Shown in pieces: positions 22,889-31,067 of a stretch of DNA of 31,067 nucleotides; the stretch's first letter is position 1; every line of letters begins with the position of its first letter. Location of the stretch: contig CBFHMJ010000034.1 of NCBI GenBank assembly GCA_965656875.1, forward strand, positions 1-31,067, read 5' to 3'. This stretch comes from CBFHMJ01 sp965656875 (GTDB taxonomy: Bacteria > Pseudomonadota > Gammaproteobacteria > Enterobacterales > Alteromonadaceae). The translations under genes were made by a program, and so were the position numbers. A model generated the notes under the pieces. It searched no databases and was not told the origin of the DNA. It saw only the letters and a program-made list of their open reading frames with translations.

Positions 22889-23893
22889 ATGACAATCAAT
22901 GTAGCAATTAACGGATATGGCCGAATTGGTCGAAATATTCTGCGTGCGCTCTACGAATCAGGTAAAGCAGATCAAATTAAAATCGTCGCCATTAATGATT
23001 TGGGCGATGCTGAGCTAAATGCTCATTTAACGAAGTATGATTCAGTGCATGGTCCTTTCTCCGGTGATGTCTCTGTGGATGACAATGCGATTGTTATTAA
23101 CGGTGAGCGCATTGCGATGTACTCAGAACGCGATCCGGCGGCATTACCGTGGCGCGATCTGAATGTTGATGTTGTGTATGAATGTACGGGCCTGTTTACC
23201 GATGGTAACGTGGCTGAAAAACACATCAGCGCCGGGGCGAAGAAAGTCATTATTTCTGCACCGGCAAAGAATGTTGATGCGACCGTGGTGTACGGTGTTA
23301 ACCATGATGTGTTAACCAGTGATTCCCGTATTATCTCGAATGCATCCTGTACGACAAACTGTCTTGCACCCCTGGTGAAAGTTATTCACGACAATGTAGG
23401 TATTGAGTCGGGTTCAATGACCACGATTCATGCGTACACCAATGACCAGAAACTAATTGATGTTTATCACTCTGATCCGTACCGTGCGCGTTCAGCAACA
23501 ACATCGATGATCCCAACTAAAACCGGTGCCGCTGGGGCTGTGGGTCTGGTATTGCCAGAAATGGCAGGCAAACTGGATGGTATGTCAGTTCGTGTACCAA
23601 CCACGAATGTATCACTGGTTGATTTTAATTTTGTGGCGTCTCGTGATACCACGGTCGAAGAAATTAATCAGCTCATGAAAGAGGCAGCCGAAGGGCCATT
23701 GAAAGGTGTGCTGGCCGTTAATGAGTTACCGCTGGTATCTGTGGACTTTAATCATAATCCGGCTTCGTCAGTATTTGATGCCAAGCAGACCAAAGTGAAC
23801 GGCAAGCTGATCAAAGTTATGGCCTGGTATGATAACGAGTGGGGTTTCTCAAACCGTATGTTAGATACCACACTGCAATTAATGTCAGCGTAA
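22889..23893 (+). CDS. gap: Glyceraldehyde-3-phosphate dehydrogenase, type I
   Basis: 334 residues from the ATG at 22889, which has GAGGTG at good spacing. The NAD-binding INGYGRIGRN is at residues 7-16; AINDLGDAELNAHLTKYDS favours NAD as cofactor. The catalytic Cys154 is in SNASCTTNCLAP. TNVSLVDFNF and WYDNEWGFSNRM near the end are typical. It converts glyceraldehyde 3-phosphate to 1,3-bisphosphoglycerate. Placement after edd-glk-eda resembles the Pseudomonas glucose-catabolic gap gene. It is separated from eda by 219 bp, so it may have its own promoter; a strong terminator follows. Confidence 0.96.
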   Translation: MTINVAINGYGRIGRNILRALYESGKADQIKIVAINDLGDAELNAHLTKYDSVHGPFSGDVSVDDNAIVINGERIAMYSERDPAALPWRDLNVDVVYECTGLFTDGNVAEKHISAGAKKVIISAPAKNVDATVVYGVNHDVLTSDSRIISNASCTTNCLAPLVKVIHDNVGIESGSMTTIHAYTNDQKLIDVYHSDPYRARSATTSMIPTKTGAAGAVGLVLPEMAGKLDGMSVRVPTTNVSLVDFNFVASRDTTVEEINQLMKEAAEGPLKGVLAVNELPLVSVDFNHNPASSVFDAKQTKVNGKLIKVMAWYDNEWGFSNRMLDTTLQLMSA

Positions 23894-23940
23894 CGACAGA
23901 CTATGACGTATATGAAACGATTACGTTCATAACGTTTATA

Positions 23941-23980
23941 GACAATCTGACGGGAGCTGTTCGCTCCCGTTTGTCGTTTA
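23941..23980 (+). terminator. Rho-independent terminator after gap
   Basis: ACGGGAGC (23950-23957) and GCTCCCGT (23963-23970) form the inner stem with a TGTTC loop. An outer GACAA (23941-23945) can pair with TTGTC (23971-23975). TTTGTCGTTT follows the inner stem. Confidence 0.85.
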
Positions 23981-24047
23981 TGACAATGCAGATGGCCTGA
24001 TTTCAGCGGGTGTTTGATGAATAATCACTACCCTCAACGATTTAGCT

Positions 24048-24056
24048 TGTTATAAT
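24048..24056 (+). promoter_or_regulatory. Candidate extended -10 promoter of the LacI-family gene
   Basis: TGT-TATAAT is an extended -10 element with a perfect TATAAT at 24051-24056. No good -35 is seen. The start would be about 40 bases before the GTG, so the regulator can be transcribed independently of gap. Confidence 0.6.
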
Positions 24057-24101
24057 CCACGCCAGTTTTTGCAATGTATTTGTTCATCTATAGGTATCGC
24101 A

Positions 24102-25142
24102 GTGACGCAACCGATTAAACCGTCTCCAGAGTTAAAACCTAAAACCATTGATGATGTCGCGAGACTGGCTGGCGTCTCAATCAAGACGGTCTCCCGAGTT
24201 GTTAATAATGAACCGAATGTGAGTGATAAAACTCGCACCAAAGTTCAGGCTGCTATTGATGAACTGAATTATTCCCCTAATGCCTCGGCGCGTAGCCTGG
24301 CGGCCAAACGTTCCTACCTGATCGCACTGTTAAATGATAACCCCAGTGCTAACTACATTATTGATGTCCAGAACGGTGTATTGGCCGAATGTGCCAGTGC
24401 GCGTTACAACGTTCTGATCTACCCGTCAGATTCTATTGCTGAAACCGGTGGTGTACAGGATGTGATCAATAATCTGGTGAAGACGCGGGTTGATGGCGTC
24501 ATCGTTACGTCTCCGTTGTCTGAGAACACCGAATTACTGGATGGACTGGAAGCACATCAGATTCCGTTTAGCCTGATGGGGCATGTGCAGGGACCGAATG
24601 CAGGGCAAAGTGTGTATTGTGATGATCAACAAGCCGCGCAGGAATTAACGGATTATCTGATTACTCGCGGTCATAACAAAATCGCGATTATTCGCGGACC
24701 GGACAATCACAGTTCCAGTTCACAGCGATTAGCGGGATTCCAGCATTCATTGCATCAGCACGGCATTACGATACCCGATCATTATTATGAAAAAGGCGCG
24801 TATACCTGGGAAACCGGACGAGAAGCCGCTGCCCGTTTGTTGTCTGGTGAGCAGCCACCAACGGCGATATTTGCCGGAAATGATGATATGGCCGCTGGTG
24901 TTTACGCGGCAGCCTATGAAAAGAAAGTCAACATACCAGAAGACCTGTCAGTGATCGGATTTGATAACAACCCACTGGCACGGCAACTGTATCCACGTTT
25001 AACGACCGTTGAGCAACCGATTCGTGATATGGCACGTTACAGTGCTAAAAAGCTGTTAGCGCAACTCCAGTCACGCGATATCGATGAGCGGCAGGTTTTT
25101 CCCTGCGTTCTTCGTGAACAGCAGTCCGTTGCAGCGTTGTAA
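24102..25142 (+). CDS. LacI-family transcriptional regulator, probable regulator of the Entner-Doudoroff genes
   Basis: 346 residues from the GTG at 24102, preceded by TAGGT; the ATG at 24069 lacks a ribosome site and adds unrelated residues. The LacI-type helix-turn-helix is at about residues 15-38 (TIDDVARLAGVSIKTVSRVVN), with a hinge helix near 55-65 (SPNASARSLAAKR). The rest is a periplasmic-binding-like sensor: SYLIALLNDNPSANY, VDGVIVTSPLS, AIFAGNDDMAAGVYAAA and SVIGFDNNPLARQLYPRLTTVEQP. Its position behind glucose genes and the recurring central-CG palindromes upstream of zwf and glk make it the probable local repressor. The ligand is unknown; a sugar phosphate such as KDPG would be a guess. 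The regulator HexR is not encoded in this window. Confidence 0.92.
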   Translation: MTQPIKPSPELKPKTIDDVARLAGVSIKTVSRVVNNEPNVSDKTRTKVQAAIDELNYSPNASARSLAAKRSYLIALLNDNPSANYIIDVQNGVLAECASARYNVLIYPSDSIAETGGVQDVINNLVKTRVDGVIVTSPLSENTELLDGLEAHQIPFSLMGHVQGPNAGQSVYCDDQQAAQELTDYLITRGHNKIAIIRGPDNHSSSSQRLAGFQHSLHQHGITIPDHYYEKGAYTWETGREAAARLLSGEQPPTAIFAGNDDMAAGVYAAAYEKKVNIPEDLSVIGFDNNPLARQLYPRLTTVEQPIRDMARYSAKKLLAQLQSRDIDERQVFPCVLREQQSVAAL

Positions 25143-25723
25143 TTCACTCGCTGTCCTGCTTCCATCTCCTGTTTTTACCCGATTGCATCATAGTTAAGCC
25201 GACAGACTTATCACTGCTTGAGTACTCTTTCTTATTCTCAGGTGGTGACCGATTGATTCTGGATAAGCACTGCACTCTGGCAGCGTGTTTTTTACTGATG
25301 TTATCAAACATGAATACAGTGATTGTTACATCTAAAAATCTCAAGTAACCAAAAAATAAACATATGACCACTGGTTGTTAATTAACCGAAAACCGCATTT
25401 GTACAAAATCTCATCAAAAATTCTTTCCTAAAAAATACTAATGCATAAATTTAACCGAGGTGGTGCATGTAAGATAATTTAAGCTGCTGATTATTAAGAT
25501 TATTCATTTTGTGGTCCGACCATAATGCACATCACTGAGAACCATGATTAACAAATTTCTCTGACCAATCGGTTAGATTTTCATGAAAAATTCATAAAAG
25601 TTGATTATATTCTGCCATCGCCTGGAATTTGGGCGCATTTAATACTCAAAAAGCCAACTTATATTGGCAAACGGTAATAAATCTTCCAGTCGTCGTTACG
25701 ATGTGACTGGTTAAGGGGTTGTT
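25143..25723. other. 581-bp AT-rich intergenic region
   Basis: I see no credible gene here; the minus-strand frame at 25144-25371 has no recognisable domain or good start. The right part is notably AT-rich. TTCATGAAAAATTCATAAAA (25580-25599) contains a direct TTCAT repeat, and TATATT at 25606-25611 is a possible -10 for the nuclease gene, without a good -35. No clear terminator for the LacI-family gene was found. Confidence 0.4.
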
Positions 25724-28700
25724 GTGTTAATTAAAAGGTTTAGCGGCGCGGATACAGGGAAACCTGTTTCATCCGTAGCCGCTGCTATTTGTTTATCGGT
25801 CGCGAGTATTCCGATCAAGGCCGATGTAATTTTTTCGGAATATATAGAAGGTAGTAGCAATAACAAAGCTATTGAGATTACCAATGTCAGCGGTGGCACG
25901 ATTGACTTAAGTCGTGTGGATGTCTGGCTGGCAACGAATGGTAAGCCAATCGATGACGGCGGGGTAACTAAAATCACGTTGTCTGGTAGCCTGGATGCTG
26001 GCGGTAGTTATGTTATTGCTAACGGTAGTGCTGTTGCTGCGATTAAAGATAAGGCAGACCTGACTTCAGGTGTTGCTAACTTTAATGGCGATGACGGGGT
26101 TATTCTGAGGCTTGATGGTGCCGTGGTTGATGTAATCGGCCAGGTAGGTACCGATCCGGGTTCTGCCTGGACGGGTGCCGGAGGCGCATCGACCAAAGAT
26201 AAAACCTTGCGTCGAATCGGTAATACGGGTGATGCAGTGCATGATGATGCATTTGACCCGTCAGTCGGTTGGAGCGTATTACCCAAGGATACGTTTGACG
26301 GACTGGGGTGTTCCGGTGTAGATGCCTGTAGTGCAGGCGGCGGAAATGCAGCACCGACACTCACCGGCACGCCATCTGGCACAGCCACTATCGATACTGC
26401 TTATTCCTTCACCCCTGTCAGCGACGATGCTGATAGCGATCCTCTTACATTCTCCATTCAAAACAAACCTTCCTGGGCAACATTTAATGATCAAAACGGT
26501 GCATTGACCGGCACGCCACAAGCGGGCGATGAAGGTGATTATGCCAATATCATTATCAGTGTAACGGATGGCAATAACGACGCTGTGTCGTTAGCTGCAT
26601 TCACCATTACAGTTGCCGCCGCGAATAACAATCCATCATCCAATCTGGTGATTACTGAGTACATCGAAGGCTCCAGTAATAATAAAGCGATTGAGATCAC
26701 CAACTTTGGTGCTGATGCGGTTGACTTATCTCGTGTGAAAGTTGTGCTGGCGGATAACGGTAAACCGTTAAGCACCGATGGTTTGAAAAATATCACATTA
26801 ACCGGTTCTCTGGCCGCTGGTGCCAGCTATGTCATTGGTAACAGTGGCGCGGTTGATGATGTTAAAAACAAGAGTGATGTGTTTGGCACGGTCACTTATT
26901 TTAACGGTGATGACGGTATTGCGCTTTACCTTGATGATCAGGTTGTTGACAGCTTTGGTCAGATTGGTACTGATCCGGGTTCTTCATGGACGGGCGCAAA
27001 TGGCGCATCAACAGCCAACAAAACGTTACGTCGTAACGACGGTATCACAACCGGTGATACGGTGTATGACGACGCATTCAATCTGGATGCCGAATGGACG
27101 ACGTTCGATCAGGATACGTTCGATGGTTTAGGCTGTTCAGGCACGGCTGCGTGTCAACCGTCAGGGCCAAATCAGGCTCCAACGATTGATGGCACACCTG
27201 CAACCACAGCAACGGTTGGTGCTGCTTATTCTTTCACGCCGTCATCGAACGACGCGGAAGGTGATGCACTAACATTTGCAATCACTAATAAGCCGTCATG
27301 GGCAACATTCAGCGACCAGACCGGTGCGCTGACTGGCACGCCTCAGGCTGGTGATGTGGGTGATTTTGCAGATATCACCATCACCGTAACCGACGGCAAC
27401 AGTGCTGCGGTTGCATTAGCTGCTTTCACCATTACGGTAGCAGCAGATGATGGCGGTGATCCTCCGGCAGCAACGCCTAAGCTGGTGATTACGGAGTACA
27501 TCGAAGGCTCAAGCAATAACAAAGCGATTGAGCTGACTAACTTTGATGACCAGACGCTGGATTTAACCCGCGTTAAAGTCGTGCTGGCCGATAACGGTAA
27601 GCCACTATCAACAGATGGTCTGAAAAGCATTACCTTAACCGGCTCACTGGCCGCCGGCGCAAGTTACGTCATTGGTAACAGCGGCGCGGTTGACGATGTT
27701 AAGAATAAGAGTGATGTTTTTGCAACGGTCACTTACTTCAATGGTGATGACACCATTGCCGTGTATGTTGACGATCAGATCGTTGATGTGATGGGTCAGG
27801 CTGGTTTCGATCCGGGTTCTGCCTGGACGGGCGATGGCGGCTTATCGACAAAAGATAAAACGATTCGTCGTAATGCGGATGTGCAACAGGGTGATGTCAT
27901 TGCTGATGACGTGTTTGACCTGAATGCACAATGGACCGTATTCCCACAAAATACCTTTGATGGCCTGGGTTGTTCAGGCGTTGCAGCTTGTTCAGACAAT
28001 GGCGGCGGCAACGGCGGTAACACACCACCAACCATCAATGGTTCTCCTGCGACCAGTATTACAGCTGGTAGTGCCTACAGCTTCACGCCATCGTCAAACG
28101 ACGTTGACAGTGACAGCCTGACGTTCAGCATTACGAATAAACCATCCTGGGCCAGTTTTAATGACCAGAATGGTGCGCTGACTGGCACACCACAGGCAGG
28201 TGACGTTGGTTCATTCGCGAATATCGTGATCAGTGTTAACGACGGCACAAATCCAGCGGTATCTCTACCCGCATTCACAATTACAGTGAACGCAGTTGGT
28301 GGCGGTGACGGCGGCGGTAATAACGGCGGCGGCAACAATGGCGGTGGTGATGGTGGTTTCGACTACAACACTTACTACGCCGATGCGTTGGGTAAAACTG
28401 GTGCAGAACTGGAAGCAGCGTTAAGTTTGATCGCTCGTCAGGGTCATCAGCGTATGTCCTATTCAGATGTCTGGGACGCACTGAAATATACCGATGAAGA
28501 TCCAAACAACACCAGTAACGTCTTATTGTTCTATTCCGGTCGCAGTCAGGCGAAAAACACCAACGGTGGTGGTACGAATGACTGGAACCGTGAACATAGC
28601 TGGCCGAAATCTCACGGTTTCCCAAGCACTTCACAATATGGTTACACCGATATTCACCATTTACGTCCAACTGACGTAACGGTTAACTCCTCGCGTGGTA

Positions 28701-31067
28701 GTAAAGACTACGACGACGGCGGTAGCCCGGTAAATCGCTCACCGAATACGTACACTGACAGCGATTCATTTGAACCGCGTGATCAGGTGAAAGGTGATTC
28801 AGCCCGGATGATGTTCTACATGGCGGTTCGCTATGATGGCACAGACGGCGGTATGCCGGACCTTGAACTGGTTAACAACAACAGCGCCTCCAGCTCGCCA
28901 ACATTAGGTGTACTTTGTACCTTGATGGACTGGCACCGTGCTGATCCGGTTGATGCGTTTGAAACACGTCGTCATACCAGAACCGTAGAGCGCCAGGGTA
29001 ACCGTAACCCGTTCATTGATAATCCAAACTTTGCTGAAACCTTGTATGGCGGTACTTGTCCACCTCCAGGTAATGTAGCGCCGGTTATTTCTGGTTCGCC
29101 ACAAACCCTGATTGGTTGGGATGCTGCGTATAATTTCACGCCAGCAGCGACGGATTCAAACAGTGATTCGCTAACGTTCAGCATTCAGAACAAGCCTTCA
29201 TGGGCTGATTTCGATCAGTCAAACGGTGTGTTATCTGGCACGCCAGCACAAGGCGATGCGGGAACGTACAGCAACATCATTATTACGGTGTCTGATGGTG
29301 AGTTATCTGCTTCTCTAACGGCGTTTGCGATTGAAGTCGTTGACCCGGCAAGCATTAATTTCCCACCAGAAATTTCAGGCACACCGACTACAACGGCGAA
29401 AGCCGGTGAAGCGTGGACATTCACGCCTGACGCGACAGACCCGGAAACGGATAATCTGACCTTTGCCGTGACCAACAAAGCCGACTGGATGTCATTCGAC
29501 ACCACGACAGGTACTTTGTCTGGCACACCAGCAGAAAGTGATGTTGGCACAGTGTCTGATATCGTGATCTCGGTTAACGATGGTCGTAACCCGGCAGTAT
29601 CGCTGGATAGCTTCGACTTACGCGTTCGCAGTGCTAACGTTGTTACGGGGCTGATTTTCACGGAGTACGTGGAAGGTTCGAGTAATAACAAAGCCGTTGA
29701 AATCACTAACTTTACTGACAATGCTATTGACCTGAGCCGGGTAAAAGTAGTTCTGGCGAACAATGGTAAAACACTGGATACCGTTGGTCTGAATACGGCT
29801 AATCCGACAGGAACTCTGGCTTCAGGCGAGAGCTATGTTATCGGTAACAGTGGTGCTGACGATGGTCTTAAGTCACGCAGTGATATGTTTTCGACCATCA
29901 CTTACTTCAATGGTGACGACGCATTAGTACTTTACGTTGATGACGAAATTGTTGATGTGTTTGGTCAGGTTGGTACTGATCCAGGTAGTAACTGGGGTTC
30001 AGGTGATACGGCAACCAATGAGCATACGCTTCGTCGTAAAGTTGGTTTTGAGACGGGTGATAACACGCACGATGATGCGTTTGATCCGGCGACAGAATGG
30101 CAAGGTTTTGCACAAAATACCTTTGATGGTCTGGGATGTTCTGGCGTTGCTGCCTGTTCAGGCAACGGCGGCGGTAACGGTGGTAACACACCACCAACAA
30201 TCTCTGGCTCGCCTACAACCAGTATCACAGCGGGTAATGCGTACAGCTTTACGCCTTCATCGAATGACGTTGATGGCGATAGCCTGACGTTCAGCATTCA
30301 CAATAAGCCATCGTGGGCGAGTTTCAATGACCAGAATGGTGCATTGACTGGCACACCACAAGACAGTGACGTTGGTTCATTCGTAAATATCGTCATCAGT
30401 GTGAACGACGGTACCAATACCGCAGTATCACTGGCTGGCTTCACGATCACTGTTAATGCTGTTGGCGGTGGTGATAACGGTGGTGGCAATAATGGCGGCG
30501 GTGACGGTGGTTTCGACTACAACGCTTACTACGCGAATGCCATTGGCAAAACCGGTGCTGAACTGGAAGCGGCATTAAGCTTGATTGCTCGTCAGGGTCA
30601 TCAGCGTATGTCCTATTCGGATGTCTGGGATGCACTGAAATATACCGATGAAGATCCAAACAACACCAGTAACGTCTTATTGTTCTATTCCGGTCGCAGT
30701 CAGGCGAAAAACACCAACGGTGGTGGCTCGAATGACTGGAACCGTGAACATAGCTGGCCGAAATCTCACGGTTTCCCAAGCTCATCACAATATGGTTACA
30801 CCGATATTCACCACTTACGTCCAACCGACGTAACGGTTAACTCCTCGCGTGGTAGTAAAGACTACGACGACGGCGGTAGCCCGGTAAATCGTTCACCGAA
30901 TACGTACACTGACAGCGATTCGTTCGAGCCGCGTGATCAAGTGAAAGGTGATTCAGCCCGGATGATGTTCTACATGGCGGTTCGCTATGATGGCACAGAC
31001 GGCGGTATGCCGGACCTTGAACTGGTTAACAACAACAGCGCCTCCAGCTCGCCAACATTAGGTGTAC
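25724..31067 (+). CDS. Giant secreted LTD/Ig-like protein with two Endonuclease I domains (C-terminus cut by window edge)
   Basis: The frame is open from the GTG at 25724 (AAGGGG before it) to the right edge, at least 1781 codons, with no stop. Residues 1-33 form a signal peptide ending IPIKA, then DVIFSEY. Domain order by residue: LTD 34-205; Ig-like (He_PIG/cadherin-like) 210-299; LTD 306-479; Ig-like 483-575; LTD 585-759; Ig-like 765-860; Gly/Asn-rich linker; Endonuclease I 879-1115; Ig-like 1119-1206; Ig-like 1214-1302; LTD 1306-1479; Ig-like 1486-1581; Gly-rich linker; second Endonuclease I from about 1597. The first nuclease has WNREHSWPKSHGF (His958) and DIHHLRP (976-982), the metal-binding pattern of the EndA/NucM/Dns family. 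It should degrade extracellular DNA or RNA. Final length and any C-terminal sorting signal are unseen. Confidence 0.92.
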   Translation, partial: MLIKRFSGADTGKPVSSVAAAICLSVASIPIKADVIFSEYIEGSSNNKAIEITNVSGGTIDLSRVDVWLATNGKPIDDGGVTKITLSGSLDAGGSYVIANGSAVAAIKDKADLTSGVANFNGDDGVILRLDGAVVDVIGQVGTDPGSAWTGAGGASTKDKTLRRIGNTGDAVHDDAFDPSVGWSVLPKDTFDGLGCSGVDACSAGGGNAAPTLTGTPSGTATIDTAYSFTPVSDDADSDPLTFSIQNKPSWATFNDQNGALTGTPQAGDEGDYANIIISVTDGNNDAVSLAAFTITVAAANNNPSSNLVITEYIEGSSNNKAIEITNFGADAVDLSRVKVVLADNGKPLSTDGLKNITLTGSLAAGASYVIGNSGAVDDVKNKSDVFGTVTYFNGDDGIALYLDDQVVDSFGQIGTDPGSSWTGANGASTANKTLRRNDGITTGDTVYDDAFNLDAEWTTFDQDTFDGLGCSGTAACQPSGPNQAPTIDGTPATTATVGAAYSFTPSSNDAEGDALTFAITNKPSWATFSDQTGALTGTPQAGDVGDFADITITVTDGNSAAVALAAFTITVAADDGGDPPAATPKLVITEYIEGSSNNKAIELTNFDDQTLDLTRVKVVLADNGKPLSTDGLKSITLTGSLAAGASYVIGNSGAVDDVKNKSDVFATVTYFNGDDTIAVYVDDQIVDVMGQAGFDPGSAWTGDGGLSTKDKTIRRNADVQQGDVIADDVFDLNAQWTVFPQNTFDGLGCSGVAACSDNGGGNGGNTPPTINGSPATSITAGSAYSFTPSSNDVDSDSLTFSITNKPSWASFNDQNGALTGTPQAGDVGSFANIVISVNDGTNPAVSLPAFTITVNAVGGGDGGGNNGGGNNGGGDGGFDYNTYYADALGKTGAELEAALSLIARQGHQRMSYSDVWDALKYTDEDPNNTSNVLLFYSGRSQAKNTNGGGTNDWNREHSWPKSHGFPSTSQYGYTDIHHLRPTDVTVNSSRGSKDYDDGGSPVNRSPNTYTDSDSFEPRDQVKGDSARMMFYMAVRYDGTDGGMPDLELVNNNSASSSPTLGVLCTLMDWHRADPVDAFETRRHTRTVERQGNRNPFIDNPNFAETLYGGTCPPPGNVAPVISGSPQTLIGWDAAYNFTPAATDSNSDSLTFSIQNKPSWADFDQSNGVLSGTPAQGDAGTYSNIIITVSDGELSASLTAFAIEVVDPASINFPPEISGTPTTTAKAGEAWTFTPDATDPETDNLTFAVTNKADWMSFDTTTGTLSGTPAESDVGTVSDIVISVNDGRNPAVSLDSFDLRVRSANVVTGLIFTEYVEGSSNNKAVEITNFTDNAIDLSRVKVVLANNGKTLDTVGLNTANPTGTLASGESYVIGNSGADDGLKSRSDMFSTITYFNGDDALVLYVDDEIVDVFGQVGTDPGSNWGSGDTATNEHTLRRKVGFETGDNTHDDAFDPATEWQGFAQNTFDGLGCSGVAACSGNGGGNGGNTPPTISGSPTTSITAGNAYSFTPSSNDVDGDSLTFSIHNKPSWASFNDQNGALTGTPQDSDVGSFVNIVISVNDGTNTAVSLAGFTITVNAVGGGDNGGGNNGGGDGGFDYNAYYANAIGKTGAELEAALSLIARQGHQRMSYSDVWDALKYTDEDPNNTSNVLLFYSGRSQAKNTNGGGSNDWNREHSWPKSHGFPSSSQYGYTDIHHLRPTDVTVNSSRGSKDYDDGGSPVNRSPNTYTDSDSFEPRDQVKGDSARMMFYMAVRYDGTDGGMPDLELVNNNSASSSPTLGV
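28359..28913 (+). repeat. First copy of the Endonuclease I coding repeat
   Basis: This segment recurs at 30513-31067, offset by 2154 bp (718 codons). From about 28441 the copies differ at only about 15 of 470 positions by eye, mostly at third codon positions; two visible changes are Thr to Ser. The first domain continues to about 29070, beyond the part visible in copy two. Confidence 0.9.
30513..31067 (+). repeat. Second copy of the Endonuclease I coding repeat (cut by window edge)
   Basis: The same catalytic stretch appears again, including WNREHSWPKSHGF and DIHHLRP, in the same frame. The window ends inside it, at the point matching 28913. The preceding LTD, Ig-like domain and Gly-rich linker also match those before copy one but are more diverged, and the linker is 12 bp shorter. 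Confidence 0.9.

Noticed and set aside
23882..23896. TGTCAGCG at the gap stop codon as a fourth LacI-type operator
   Set aside because: It is a half-site only, made by the last codons of gap, without a matching second half.
25711..30824. Many minus-strand and out-of-frame plus-strand reading frames under the nuclease gene
   Set aside because: They repeat with the domain repeats and are low-complexity mirror translations; the plus-strand frame from 25724 is unbroken and encodes known domains.

Overview
The window looks like chromosome of a gammaproteobacterium of moderate GC content, most plausibly a marine heterotroph. The gcvR-bcp / dapA-bamC-purC arrangement is the one seen in Escherichia coli and its relatives. 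The zwf-pgl-edd-glk-eda-gap set resembles the Entner-Doudoroff genes of Pseudomonas and marine gammaproteobacteria. This is inferred from protein features and synteny; no database search was run.

Layout. (1) 1-2507, minus strand: a large gene, cut by the left edge, encodes a SEFIR domain, an NB-ARC/STAND-type NTPase and a TPR array of 40-residue repeats (120 bp each). It looks like a bacterial NLR-type immune receptor. (2) 2724-3276: a ParD/ParE-type toxin-antitoxin pair. (3) 3381-7328: housekeeping genes, with gcvR-bcp on the minus strand and dapA-bamC-purC divergent from them. (4) 7475-9174: a MarC-family membrane protein and a PLP-dependent threonine/serine dehydratase, only 2 bp apart. 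(5) 9293-13341: a sulfatase (minus) divergent from a SulP transporter (plus). (6) 13429-16295, minus: a MOSC-domain protein and a large PhoD-like phosphatase. (7) 16793-25142, plus: zwf, pgl, edd, glk, eda and gap, closed by a LacI-family regulator. (8) 25724 to the right edge: one open reading frame of at least 1781 codons, a secreted protein with repeated lamin-tail (LTD) and Ig-like (He_PIG/cadherin-like) domains and two Endonuclease I domains.

How the parts work together. The central block turns glucose into pyruvate and triose phosphate: Glk phosphorylates glucose, Zwf and Pgl make 6-phosphogluconate, Edd and Eda cleave it, and Gap oxidises glyceraldehyde 3-phosphate. Three similar 14-bp near-palindromes with a central CG, two upstream of zwf and one upstream of glk, are good candidates for operators of the adjacent LacI regulator. 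The secreted nuclease, the PhoD-like phosphatase, the sulfatase and SulP would fit scavenging of phosphorus, sulfur and extracellular DNA, but that link is inference.

The most unusual features are at the two ends. The left-end TPR units are nearly identical in DNA yet differ mostly by amino-acid-changing substitutions at a few positions. The right-end protein carries two Endonuclease I domains whose DNA is nearly identical and differs mostly silently.
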